Positions 1 through 7,448 of a stretch of 64,000 nt of DNA are shown here, piece by piece (positions within the stretch are counted from its first letter, which is position 1; each line of letters starts with the position of its first letter). Under the pieces are notes generated by a model. It saw only the letters and a list, made by a program, of their open reading frames with translations. It did not search any database and was not told the origin of the DNA. The DNA is from Roseitranquillus sp963749675 (GTDB taxonomy: Bacteria; Pseudomonadota; Alphaproteobacteria; Rhodobacterales; Rhodobacteraceae). A program made the position numbers and the translations under genes. Where the stretch lies: contig CAVVNT010000002.1 in the NCBI GenBank assembly GCA_963749675.1, positions 186,001 through 250,000 of the forward strand, read 5' to 3'.

Positions 1-592
1 CTGCTCTACGGCCTCGTCGGCTGGCAGATCGCCACGATCTATCTCGTCTTCGGATTCACCATTGCCACGGTCGCCGGGTTCGTCCTCGGCCGGATGGGGC
101 TGGAGCGATATCTGCAGGACTGGGTGCGCGACCTGAACGCCGGGCCGGTGGGCGATCTCCCCGAGGAGCGGCTGACGCTCGTCGGATCGGCTGCAGATCG
201 GCGCGGAGCAGGTGCGCGAGATCGTCGGCAAGGTCTGGATCTGGGTGCTGATCGGCATCGGCATCGGCGCCGCGATCCACGGCTATGTGCCTGAGGAGAT
301 GATGCTGCGGATCATGGGCGGTGAGGCGTGGTGGTCGGTTCCGGCGGCCGTGGTCGTGGGCGTGCCGATGTACACCAACGCCGCGGGCGTCATTCCCATC
401 GTCGAGGCCCTTCTGGGCAAGGGCGCCGCGCTCGGCACCACGCTCGCCTTCATGATGTCGGTGATCGCCCTGTCGCTGCCCGAGATGATCATCCTGAAGC
501 AGGTGCTGACCCTCCGGCTGATCGCGATCTTCATCGCGGTCGTCGCCGCAGGGATCCTCGCCACCGGCTTTCTCTTCAACGCCATTCTCTGA
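1..592 (+). CDS. DUF318-type permease, 3' part, with an apparent frameshift
   Basis: Membrane permease of the DUF318 (YraQ/ArsP-like) family; the 5' end lies outside the window. Frame 1 codes for a membrane segment and a soluble linker up to about base 178. The homologous reading then continues in frame 2 (SDRLQIGAEQVREIVGKVW onward) through two or three further hydrophobic segments to the TGA at 590-592. A single-base indel near 175-185 therefore splits the gene; a GTG at 212 gives only the C-terminal 126 residues. The family is linked to efflux of metalloids or other soft metals, but no substrate can be read from this sequence. It probably forms an operon with the thioredoxin-like gene 12 bases downstream. 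A second permease of the same family lies at 3057-4109. Confidence 0.75.
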
Positions 593-604
593 AAGGACAC
601 TCAC

Positions 605-841
605 ATGAGAACCGTCAAGGTCTATGGCCCCGGCTGCAAGCGCTGCGAGACGACCGAAGCCATGGTCAAGGACACCGCCTCCCGGCTCGGCGTGGATGTC
701 GCGGTCGAAAAGATCACCGACGCGAAATCCATCGCCATGGCGGGCGTGATGTCCACGCCGGGCATCTCGGTCGACGGCAAGCTCGTCCATGCCGGCGGGT
801 TGCCGGATGCGGCGAAACTCGAAGGCTGGCTTAGCGCATGA
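605..841 (+). CDS. Small thioredoxin-fold protein with CxxC
   Basis: A 78-residue protein of the small thioredoxin family that often accompanies DUF318 permeases. Residues 1-10 form the first beta strand and CKRC at 11-14 is the redox pair. A cis-proline-type segment (STPGISVDGK) and the closing strand/helix follow, so the fold looks complete. It lacks a signal peptide and should act in the cytoplasm, perhaps passing reducing power or a bound metal to the permease; that role is inference from neighbourhood. Its stop overlaps the start of the next gene by four bases (ATGA), which points to translational coupling. Confidence 0.8.
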   Translation: MRTVKVYGPGCKRCETTEAMVKDTASRLGVDVAVEKITDAKSIAMAGVMSTPGISVDGKLVHAGGLPDAAKLEGWLSA

Positions 842-1749
842 TCCGCGTCGTCTTCGTAGCCGCAATGCTTGCCGCGCCGACCTTCGCGCTCGCCGACGTC
901 CTGGAAATCCAGTCCGTGACCGGGGGTGTCTGGGCCATCGTCGGCGAGAAGGAACAGCGCAGCCCGGAGAACCTTGGCAACAACGCGACCTTCGGTCTGG
1001 TTGAGACCGAGGCTGGCGCGGTGCTGATCGACCCGGGCGGCTCGTGGCGGGGGGCCGAGGCCCTGCACGACGCGATCCGGAGCGTGACGGATCGGCCTGT
1101 GACCCATGTCATCAACACCGGCGGCCAGGACCACCGCTGGCTCGGCAATGGCTACTGGCAGGCGCAGGGCGCGACGGTCATCGCGTCCGACGCGGCGATG
1201 GAAGACCAGCAGGCCCGCGCCTCCATGCAGATGACCGCCCTCGCGCAGCTGATCGGCGACGCGCTGGAAGGAACCGAACCCGCCTTTGCGGACATCACCT
1301 TCTCCGATGCCTACACGCTGGAGGTGGGCGGGCTGCGCTTCGAGATCGTGCATCCCGGTCCTGCGCACACGCCGGGCGACAGCTTCGTGTGGGTGCCGGC
1401 GCGCGGCACTGTCTTCACCGGCGATATCGTCTATGTCGAGCGCATCCTCGGCGTGGGCGACCAGAGTTCCATCGCCCGCTGGCCTGACGCCTACCTTGCG
1501 ATGGAGGCGACGGGCGCGGCGCATGTCGTCCCGGGCCATGGTCACGCGACCAGGATGGATGATGCGCGCGCGGATACCTACGATTACCTGATGAACCTGC
1601 GCGAACAGATTGGTGCGCTGCTCGACGCGGGCGGCGACATCATGGCCGCGCCACAGGTGGATCAGTCCGGCTTCGCCTATCTCGAGCAGTTCGAGGCGCT
1701 GGCCGGCCGGAATGCGCAGACGGCGTTCCAGCAGATGGAGTGGGAGTGA
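838..1749 (+). CDS. Exported metallo-beta-lactamase-fold hydrolase with altered metal motif
   Basis: 303 residues with a signal peptide (1-19, ending ALA). The MBL fold is supported by the LIDPGG strand/turn (63-68), HPGPAHTPGD (172-181), TGD at 194-196 and the PGHGH segment at 222-226. In the position of the canonical HxHxDH zinc motif it has NTGGQDHRW (93-101), which keeps D-H but lacks the first two histidines. It resembles periplasmic quinoprotein-relay/SoxH-like MBL proteins, but metal content and substrate cannot be assigned. It is coupled upstream to the thioredoxin-like gene and its stop lies beside the start of the OsmC gene, so it probably sits in a thiol-related operon. Confidence 0.75.
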   Translation: MIRVVFVAAMLAAPTFALADVLEIQSVTGGVWAIVGEKEQRSPENLGNNATFGLVETEAGAVLIDPGGSWRGAEALHDAIRSVTDRPVTHVINTGGQDHRWLGNGYWQAQGATVIASDAAMEDQQARASMQMTALAQLIGDALEGTEPAFADITFSDAYTLEVGGLRFEIVHPGPAHTPGDSFVWVPARGTVFTGDIVYVERILGVGDQSSIARWPDAYLAMEATGAAHVVPGHGHATRMDDARADTYDYLMNLREQIGALLDAGGDIMAAPQVDQSGFAYLEQFEALAGRNAQTAFQQMEWE

Positions 1750-2117
1750 TGCTGGAATATCGCGTCAACGCGCGCCGTATCGACGGTCACGGCTCGCTGG
1801 CGCAAGCCAAGGAGGCCGCGATCCCGCTCGACACTGACGTGAAGGGCCGATTGGACGCGTTCAATCCCGCCGAGCTTCTCTTGGCGGCCGTTGCAGCCTG
1901 CATGATCAAGGGAATAGACCGCGTCGCGCCAGTGAACCACTTTTCTTATCGCGGTGTCGAAGTGAGCCTGCGTGGTCTGCGTCAGGACAGCCCGCCTCAC
2001 AACGTCCGGAAGAATGGCACGATCTTCACACCGTCTCTGCGGCCACGAAACTGGATGGGACGATCCGAAGAAAAGGCTCGAGCGACTGATCCGACAACCC
2101 TGAGGGAAACGACATGA
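1749..2117 (+). pseudogene. OsmC family protein, shortened and frameshifted
   Basis: Residues 1-80 match the OsmC/Ohr fold, including the helix AFNPAELLLAAVAACM that normally carries the first peroxidatic cysteine region and the strand RGVEVSLRGLRQDSPP. Normally about 25-30 residues separate that strand from the RNVxKYGTI motif; here HNVRKNGTIF follows at once, so an internal stretch is missing. After GTIF the expected tail (TVSAATKLDGTIRRKA) is in another frame, indicating a one-base indel near 2030. OsmC proteins reduce organic peroxides with thiols; this copy is probably not functional unless the shift is a sequencing error. The stop overlaps the next start. Confidence 0.65.
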
Positions 2118-2464
2118 CCAAGGATTTCAAACAGATCGCGGACGATGTGATGGCGGGGGTCGGGCTCATTCGCGAGGGCTCGCCCGAGGCGACGAAGGCA
2201 TTCGGCGCGCTGTCGTCGGCAGCGACGGCCACCCACGCGATCGACTCGAAGACCAAGGAGCTCATGGCGCTTGCGATCGGCATTGCCGTGCATTGCGACG
2301 GCTGCGTCGCCTATCACACGAAGATGGCTCATCACCACGCAGCATCGCGCAACGAGGTGGCCGAAACGGTCGCCTTGGCGCTGTACATGGGCGGCGGCCC
2401 AGCCGCCGTGTATGGAGCAGACGCCTTGCGTGCCTATGACGTCTTCGCCGAAGGCGGCGCATGA
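2114..2464 (+). CDS. Carboxymuconolactone decarboxylase family (AhpD-like) protein
   Basis: 116 residues with the AhpD/CMD signature HCDGCVAYHTK: Cys61 and Cys64 form the CxxC pair, with His60 and His68 nearby. This is typical of alkylhydroperoxidase-type disulfide reductases rather than true lactone decarboxylases, which lack the cysteines. It overlaps the end of the OsmC gene by four bases and is likely co-transcribed with it. With OsmC and the thioredoxin-like protein it gives the operon a thiol-peroxide/metalloid stress character; the specific substrate is unknown. The start is ATG with a weak AGGGA ribosome site about ten bases upstream. Confidence 0.85.
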   Translation: MTKDFKQIADDVMAGVGLIREGSPEATKAFGALSSAATATHAIDSKTKELMALAIGIAVHCDGCVAYHTKMAHHHAASRNEVAETVALALYMGGGPAAVYGADALRAYDVFAEGGA

Positions 2465-2635
2465 AGCGACCGTCGCAACCCGAAGCGGGGTCTGCCGGCA
2501 AGCCGACATACCTCTGCTGCACTACAACTTTGTGAGCGGACAAGGAAGACCGAGCTCCATGGCCATGCCCACGACCACGTCAGCCGTTCTTGGCCCGGCC
2601 TTTCGCTGCATCCCTTCGGGACATAGCTCCTCCTC

Positions 2636-2684
2636 TGTCCGAAGGAATAATTTACAAAACTAGAATTGTGGTTACGTTGACATC
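2636..2684 (+). promoter_or_regulatory. AT-rich promoter/operator region ahead of arsR
   Basis: About 45 bases directly upstream of the ArsR start are strikingly AT-rich against the GC-rich surroundings and contain loosely inverted AATT/AATT blocks around 2649-2668. An autoregulated ArsR promoter and operator would be expected here. No exact -10/-35 pair or perfect palindrome was identified. Confidence 0.35.
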
Positions 2685-3002
2685 ATGACCACGACCAGCC
2701 CCAACGCCCGCGCCCTTGCCGCCCTCGGCCACGATGCCCGCCTGTCGATCTTTCGCCTGCTGGTGAAGGCTGGGGATGAGGGCCTTCGTGTCAGCGATAT
2801 CGGAGATCACCTGGGCATGGCGCCCTCGACGCTCGCGCATCACCTGTCGACGCTGGTCGATGCGGGGCTGGTACTGCAGGACAAGCAGGGCCGCGAGGTT
2901 TTCAACCGGGTGGATTTTCCCGCGATGCACCAGGTGGTCGGCTTTCTGACCTCCGAATGCTGCGCCGGCGTCACCGTGCGACCCTCGGAGGACGCGGCAT
3001 GA
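2685..3002 (+). CDS. ArsR/SmtB family metalloregulator
   Basis: A 105-residue winged-helix repressor. Residues 6-75 carry the ArsR helix-turn-helix (RLSIFRLLVKAG, then SDIGDHLGMAPSTLAHHLSTL). The tail has a vicinal cysteine pair (Cys92-Cys93, SECCAGV), suitable for thiophilic metalloid or metal sensing, although the classic CVC motif of helix alpha-3 is absent. It is followed after 54 bases by a DUF318 permease gene, giving the common ArsR-permease pair, and is likely autoregulated from the AT-rich stretch upstream. The inducer (arsenite, antimonite, other soft metal or an organic form) cannot be read from the sequence. Confidence 0.88.
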   Translation: MTTTSPNARALAALGHDARLSIFRLLVKAGDEGLRVSDIGDHLGMAPSTLAHHLSTLVDAGLVLQDKQGREVFNRVDFPAMHQVVGFLTSECCAGVTVRPSEDAA

Positions 3003-3056
3003 TGCCGGCGCCGTCTTTTTCCTGCTCTAAAAAACTGCAATTCCGGAGCTTTGGTG

Positions 3057-4109
3057 ATGACTGACACGACCCTCGTAGCGCCCGGCCTCCGGTCCACCCT
3101 GCGCCATCTCTGGCAGGACGAGCGGGTCTGGCTTGCCTCGGCCGTGATACTCGTGGCGCTGGAGGTATTCGACACGCCCCAGGCCGCGGACAGCGCGGTT
3201 TTTGCAGGCAATGCGCTCCTGAACACGGCGCCCTTCCTGATCCTGTCCATCGCCATTGCCGCTTGGGCGGGGGCAACCGGCGCAGATAACCTGATCGCCA
3301 AGGCGTTCACAGGCGCGCCTCTCCTGATGATCGCACTGGGCGCACTGGCGGGCGGCATTTCTCCCTTCTGTTCCTGCGGAGTGATCCCGCTGATCGCGGC
3401 GCTGCTGGCGATGGGCGTGCCGCTCTCGGCGGTCATGGCCTTCTGGCTCGCCTCGCCGATCATGGACCCGTCGATGTTCGCGCTCACGGCGGGCGTGCTC
3501 GACCTCGAGTTCGCGTTGGCCAAGACCGCCGCCGCTATCGGGCTGGGCGTGTTCGGCGGAACGGTTGTGCACCTGATGATGAAGGGCGGGGCCTTCGCCG
3601 ACCCGCTGCGCGAAGGCATCGGCAATGGCGGCTGCGGCGGCGCGAAGATCCGCGCACCCAAGCCCGTGGTCTGGCGCTTCTGGCAAGACGCCGAACGCCG
3701 CGCGAAGTTCGGCAAGACGGCGCTGAGCACAACGCTGTTCCTCGCCAAATGGCTGACGCTGGCATTCATCCTCGAAAGCCTGATGCTGGCGTGGATCCCG
3801 GCGGAAACCGTGACTGCGACGCTGGGGGGTGAGGGCTTGCTGCCCATCGTGACCGCAACGCTGGTCGGGGTTCCTGCCTATCTGAACGGCTACGCGGCCC
3901 TGCCGCTGGTGGGCGGGTTGATCGAGCAGGGCATGGCGCCGGGTGCCGGCATGGCCTTCCTCGTGGCGGGCGGGGTGACCTCAATCCCGGCGGCGATGGC
4001 CGTGTGGGCGCTGGCCCGACCGCAGGTCTTTGCGCTCTATATCGGGCTGTCGTTGACCGGCGCCTTCGCTTCGGGGCTGCTGTTCCAGCTCTGGTCCTTG
4101 ATGGCATGA
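3057..4109 (+). CDS. DUF318 family permease
   Basis: An integral membrane protein of about 350 residues with eight or so hydrophobic segments in two repeats of four, separated by a cytoplasmic loop around residues 175-225. The conserved PFCSCG motif (about residues 104-108) ends the first-repeat helix and supplies two cysteines often found in this family. ATG at 3057 is preferred over TTG 3051 and GTG 3054 because CGGAG at 3043-3047 is then about nine bases away. It lies directly after arsR and before a long perfect palindrome, so arsR-permease looks like one transcription unit. Substrate is unproven; family members export arsenicals or other metal(loid)s. Confidence 0.85.
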   Translation: MTDTTLVAPGLRSTLRHLWQDERVWLASAVILVALEVFDTPQAADSAVFAGNALLNTAPFLILSIAIAAWAGATGADNLIAKAFTGAPLLMIALGALAGGISPFCSCGVIPLIAALLAMGVPLSAVMAFWLASPIMDPSMFALTAGVLDLEFALAKTAAAIGLGVFGGTVVHLMMKGGAFADPLREGIGNGGCGGAKIRAPKPVVWRFWQDAERRAKFGKTALSTTLFLAKWLTLAFILESLMLAWIPAETVTATLGGEGLLPIVTATLVGVPAYLNGYAALPLVGGLIEQGMAPGAGMAFLVAGGVTSIPAAMAVWALARPQVFALYIGLSLTGAFASGLLFQLWSLMA

Positions 4110-4114
4110 GCCAA

Positions 4115-4142
4115 AGCGGCGAGGCAGCGCTGCCTCGCCGCT
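4115..4142. terminator. 28-bp perfect palindrome after the permease
   Basis: AGCGGCGAGGCAGC (4115-4128) is followed immediately by its exact reverse complement. It begins five bases after the permease stop and would form a very stable GC hairpin in either transcript. No T tract follows, so a factor-assisted terminator or 3' stabiliser is likely. Confidence 0.6.
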
Positions 4143-4164
4143 CCCTTCCTGATCGTACCCCATC

Positions 4165-4350
4165 ATGATCCCAAGACTGGCTCCCACGCGGCGCGGGCTG
4201 ATCGTCACCGCGCTCGGCTCTTCCCTCACCGTCAGCTGGGCCTCGAGCTACTACATCCCAGCCGTTCTGGCCGTGTCCATGGCCAAAGACCTCGGCCGGT
4301 CCGGGTCTTCGGCGCGTTTTCCATGGCGATGGTGGTTTCGGGGCTACCCG
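4165..4350 (+). pseudogene. Major facilitator superfamily transporter, 5' fragment
   Basis: The first transmembrane helix of an MFS transporter is clear (ATG 4165: TRRGLIVTALGSSLTVSWA, then SYYIPAVLAVSMAKDLG). The family pattern then resumes in another frame (VFGAFSMAMVVSGL, about 4300-4345), so a one-base shift lies near 4300, and homology ends at about 4346. Beyond that the sequence belongs to mobile elements, and no remaining part of the transporter is found on the far side. The gene was probably the third member of the arsR-permease region before being cut by insertion or deletion. Confidence 0.65.
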
Positions 4351-5867
4351 ACGCTGCGATCGCGCCACCTCGCTTGCTACGCGCTCCCTGGGCGGGACGA
4401 CGATGGGTGGCGCGGGAATGGCGAGGAGGCTCAGCATGGCGGCACGTGCGGAGGTGTCGGCGGCGCTCCGGGACCGGTATGCGGCGAGCGGGCGTGCGGC
4501 GAAGACGGTGATCCTGAACGAGTTCGTCGCGCTGACCGGGTTGCATCGCAAGCACGCCATCCGGCTGCTCGGCACGGGGTCTCTCGAGAAGCGTCCGCGA
4601 GGTCGTCCTGAGAGGCTCTACGGGGCTGCGGTGAAGGCGGCGCTGGCACTGCTCTGGGAGCGTCGGACCGGGTCTGCTCGAAACGGTTGAAGCCGATGAT
4701 CCCGGTCCTGCTGCCGGCGCTTGAGCGGCACGGGCAATTCGCGGCCGATGAGGAGCTGCGCGCGAAGCTCCTGGCGGTCAGCCCGGCGACGATCGACCGG
4801 CTGCTGTCGGAGACGCGGATCGCGGCAGCGCAGGGACGCCGGCGGCGGGCCGGCTTCAGTTCGGCGGTGCGGCGGTCGGTGCCGGTCCGAACCTTCGCCG
4901 ACTGGGGCGATCCGCCGCCGGGCTTCGTCGAGGTCGACTTCGTGGCGCATTCCGGCGTCAGCACGGCCGGGGCCTTCGTCCAGACGCTGGTGCTGACCGA
5001 TATCGCCACGGGCTGGACCGAGTGCGTGCCGGTGGTGATGAGGGCAGGTGCGCTCGTGCTGGAAGCGCTGCGAGCCGCGCAGGAGCTGTTTCCGTTCCCG
5101 CTCAGAGGCGTTGATCTCGACAACGTCGGCGCCTTCATGAATGACCCGGTGGTCGCCTGGTGCCGGGCGCAGGGCCTCGAGGTGACGCGTTCGCGTGCCT
5201 ATCGGAAGAACGACCAGGCGTGGGTGGAGCAGAAGAATGGTGCCATCGTTCGCCGGCTGGTCGGCTACGGTCGCTTCGAGGGACCGGCGGCGACCGAGTT
5301 GCTCGCCCGGCTCTACGCCGCTGCCCGGCTGCACACGAACCTGTTCCAGCCGTCGTTCAAGCTGCGGGAGAAGGTCCGCGTCGGCGCGCGGGTGACGAAG
5401 CGCTGGCACCCGCCTCTCACGCCCGCCGATCGGGCCCTGGCCTCGGGACGGCTCGACTCCGAGAGCATGGCACGCATCCTCGATCTCCGCAGCCGCGCCG
5501 ATCCGGTGATCGCGCTCGCGGCGGTCCGGGCGGCTCAGACCGAGCTGGGCCAGCGCGTCGGACCAGCGCGGCATTGCGCCGGCGCCGAAGGAAGCGGCCA
5601 TCATCGTCGACTTCGTGAGCAGCGTTGCAAAATCCAAGAGGAATGGCGAACATCGGGAGATCCACCGCCGACCCTACCGGCGAGCCAATCCCCAAGCGTG
5701 CATCGATGCTCGATCCGCACCGCGCCGACATCGAGGCCTGGTGAACTGGCCCCCGTTTCGACCGGAGACTTGGGCATAGCCATGGAGGCTTAGGCATATG
5801 CCTGAGCACGTGCTCATGTCTGAGATCGAGATCATCACCGATGGCGGCCGACGCCGCCGCTGGTCCG

Positions 5868-5889
5868 CGGCGGAGAAGCGGCGGAGAAG
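5868..5889 (+). repeat. 11-bp perfect tandem duplication in orfA
   Basis: CGGCGGAGAAG occurs at 5868-5878 and again at 5879-5889 with no spacer. The length is not a multiple of three and accounts exactly for the break in the orfA reading frame. Confidence 0.9.
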
Positions 5890-6155
5890 CTGCGGATCGT
5901 GGAGGAGACCCTGGACGAGCGGGAGAGCATCTCGGTCGTCGCGCGACGCAATGGCGTGGCACCGAACCTCCTCTATCGTTGGCGCAGGCTGATGCTGGAA
6001 GGAGGGAGCGTGGCGGTGACCGGCGACGACGAGGTGACCAGGTCGAGCCTGCGAGACGGGCCGTCCGGCAGCTGGAGGGGGGAGCTCGAGCGGCAGCTCG
6101 GGCGCAAGACGCTCGAGGTGGAGATCCTCAAGGAGGCGCTGGACAGGTCACGGCC

Positions 6156-6162
6156 AAAAAAA
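6156..6162 (+). other. A7 slippery site for OrfAB -1 frameshifting
   Basis: A run of seven adenines lies where the orfA frame overlaps the orfB frame. The orfB frame is -1 relative to orfA, as required for the programmed frameshift by which IS3 family elements make the OrfAB transposase. Confidence 0.75.
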
Positions 6163-7038
6163 CCGACGTTGCTCGCGCAGTCGCCGCTGAAGGGCGGTTC
6201 CCGATGAAGGCCGTTGCCGAGGCGCTCGGCGTGTCACGTTCGAACCTGCATGACCGGCTGAGCGGGAGAACGAAGCCGCGGCGGCGCTACCATAAGGCGC
6301 AAGACGCGGTGGTGCTGCCGTTGATCACGACGCTGGTGGCGGCGCGGCCGACCTACGGCTACCGGCGGATCACGGCGATCCTGAACCGGCAGCTGCGGGC
6401 GCAGGGACTGGCGCCAGTGAACCACAAGCGCGTCTACCGCATCATGCAAGCCAACAACCTGCTTCTTGCGCGGAGCCATACCGATCGGCCGGCGCGCACC
6501 CACGACGGCAAGGTCATCGTCATGCGCTCGAACCTGAGGTGGTGCAGCGATGGCTTCGAGTTCCCCTGCTGGAACGGCGACGTCATCCGCGGCGCCTTCA
6601 TCATCGACGCGCACGACCGCGAGATCATCGCCTGGCGCGCCGTGGCGAACGCCGGCATCAGCGGATCGGACGTGCGCGACATGATGCTCGAGGCGGTCGA
6701 GAAACGGTTCAGCGGAAACCAGACACCCCATCCGGTCGAGATGCTCAGCGACAACGGCTCGCCCTACACCGCTCGCGACACGCGCATCTTCGCCAGCCAG
6801 CTCGGCCTGAGGCCCTGCTTCACGCCGGTGAAGAGCCCGGAAAGCAACGGCATCTCGGAGGCCTTCGTGAACACTCTGAAGCGGGGATTACATGCGCGTC
6901 ACGCCGCTGCCGGACGCCGAAGCCGTCCTCGATCTCGTCGGCGGGTGGATCGAGGATTACAATGAGAACCACCCGCACTCAGGGCTGAAGATGCGCTCGC
7001 CACGCGAGTTCATCGCAGCTCATACCGCAACCGCCTGA
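6156..7038 (+). pseudogene. IS3 element orfB (DDE transposase), one-base insertion near the end
   Basis: The catalytic half of an IS2-like transposase, with an internal ATG at 6204 (MKAVAEALGVSRSNLHDRL). It has the YGYRRITAILNR and NHKRVYRIMQANNLL helices, then the DDE core: RWCSDGFEF (first Asp), LSDNGSPYTA (second Asp) and SPESNGISEAFVNTLKR (Glu). After NTLKR the run CGGGGATT appears to contain one G too many (about 6882-6886). The family ending (YMRVTPLPDAEAVLDLV to the TGA at 7036-7038) is in the next frame. The element is therefore predicted to be inactive unless this base is a sequencing error. Confidence 0.82.
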
Positions 7039-7295
7039 GTGTCCGGCGAAACGGGGGCAAGATCACCTGGCTCGAGGCGCAGCCCGCACTGACGGGGATC
7101 GAGGTGCGGGCCCGTCTGAAGCAGCGCCACCCGGACCGCTTCACCGACAATCACCTGCGCACCGTGCAGAGAATGGTGAAGGCGTGGCGAGCGCTCGAGG
7201 CCAGGAAGATCATCCGCTCAGCGACGGCCTCGCTGGTGCTATCGCCCATCCAAGGCCCGGTTCAGCCGGCGCCACCCCCGGTCGTCCTCCGGTAA

Positions 7296-7448
7296 CATCC
7301 TCGGGTGAGATGCCGTAATGGGGCTGGCGCCCAGGAGCCTTGAGCCTGCTCTCGGCGGTTGGTGTCGTCGCCCCGGCGCGAGTGGGCGCCGCGGGGGTCG
7401 CCGGGTCTGGCGCGGCCCTCTCCTTGGCAAAGACGAAAGGGCGACGAC
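7296..7448 (+). ncRNA. Structured leader of the IS110 element, candidate bridge RNA
   Basis: 153 non-coding bases lie between the previous gene remnant and the IS110 transposase start. GTCGTCGCCC (7364-7373) and GGGCGACGAC (7439-7448) are exactly complementary, the second arm ending at the ATG. They enclose 65 bases containing a further hairpin (CGGCGC/GCGCCG around 7375-7392). IS110 elements are known to express a bridge RNA from a non-coding end that guides donor and target choice. Position and folding fit, but guide loops were not identified. Confidence 0.45.

Larger units (their letters stand above)
5798..6207 (+). pseudogene. IS3 element orfA (HTH protein), frameshifted by an 11-bp duplication
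   Basis: OrfA of an IS3 element: it starts at ATG 5798 or 5819 (MSEIEIITDGGRRRRWSAAEK). The HTH follows in the frame opened at 5899 (RESISVVARRNGVAPNLLYRWRRLM), then a leucine-rich coiled segment (RQLGRKTLEVEILKEALD) that normally mediates OrfA/OrfAB dimerisation. The two halves are out of frame because an 11-bp unit is present twice at 5868-5889; removing one copy restores a continuous protein. The 3' end contains the A7 slippery run for fusion to OrfB. Confidence 0.8.
5742..7065 (+). mobile_element. IS3 family (IS2-like) insertion sequence, 1324 bp
   Basis: Ends are defined by inverted repeats: TGAACTGGCCCCCGTTTCG at the left (from 5742) and, read inward from the right, TGATCTTGCCCCCGTTTCG (to 7065). 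The flanks are the direct repeat CCTGG (5737-5741 and 7066-7070), a 5-bp target duplication as usual for IS2-type elements. Removing the element and one CCTGG restores the reading frame of the surrounding transposase tail. It carries orfA and orfB in the standard overlapping order, both damaged by small mutations. Confidence 0.92.
4403..7295 (+). pseudogene. Integrase-core (rve/DDE) transposase gene, interrupted by an IS3 element and frameshifted
   Basis: Transposase with an N-terminal HTH part (ATG 4403 or 4436; LNEFVALTGLHRKHAIRLL) and an rve/DDE core. The core shows EVDFVAHSG (first Asp), DLDNVGAFMN (second) and RKNDQAWVEQKNG (Glu). I place it only loosely, as ISNCY- or IS481-like. A one-base loss near 4668 separates the N-terminal 88 residues from the core. 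Further reading-frame drift occurs around 5570-5640. The C-terminal part (PKRASMLDPHRADIEAW) is cut at 5741 by the IS3 element and resumes at 7071 in the same frame (LEAQPALTGIEV...) to a TAA at 7293-7295. The outer ends of this element were not defined. Confidence 0.7.

Noticed and set aside
3001..3056. Terminator between arsR and the permease
   Set aside because: A T run and an A run are present but no stem of useful length; the genes look co-transcribed.
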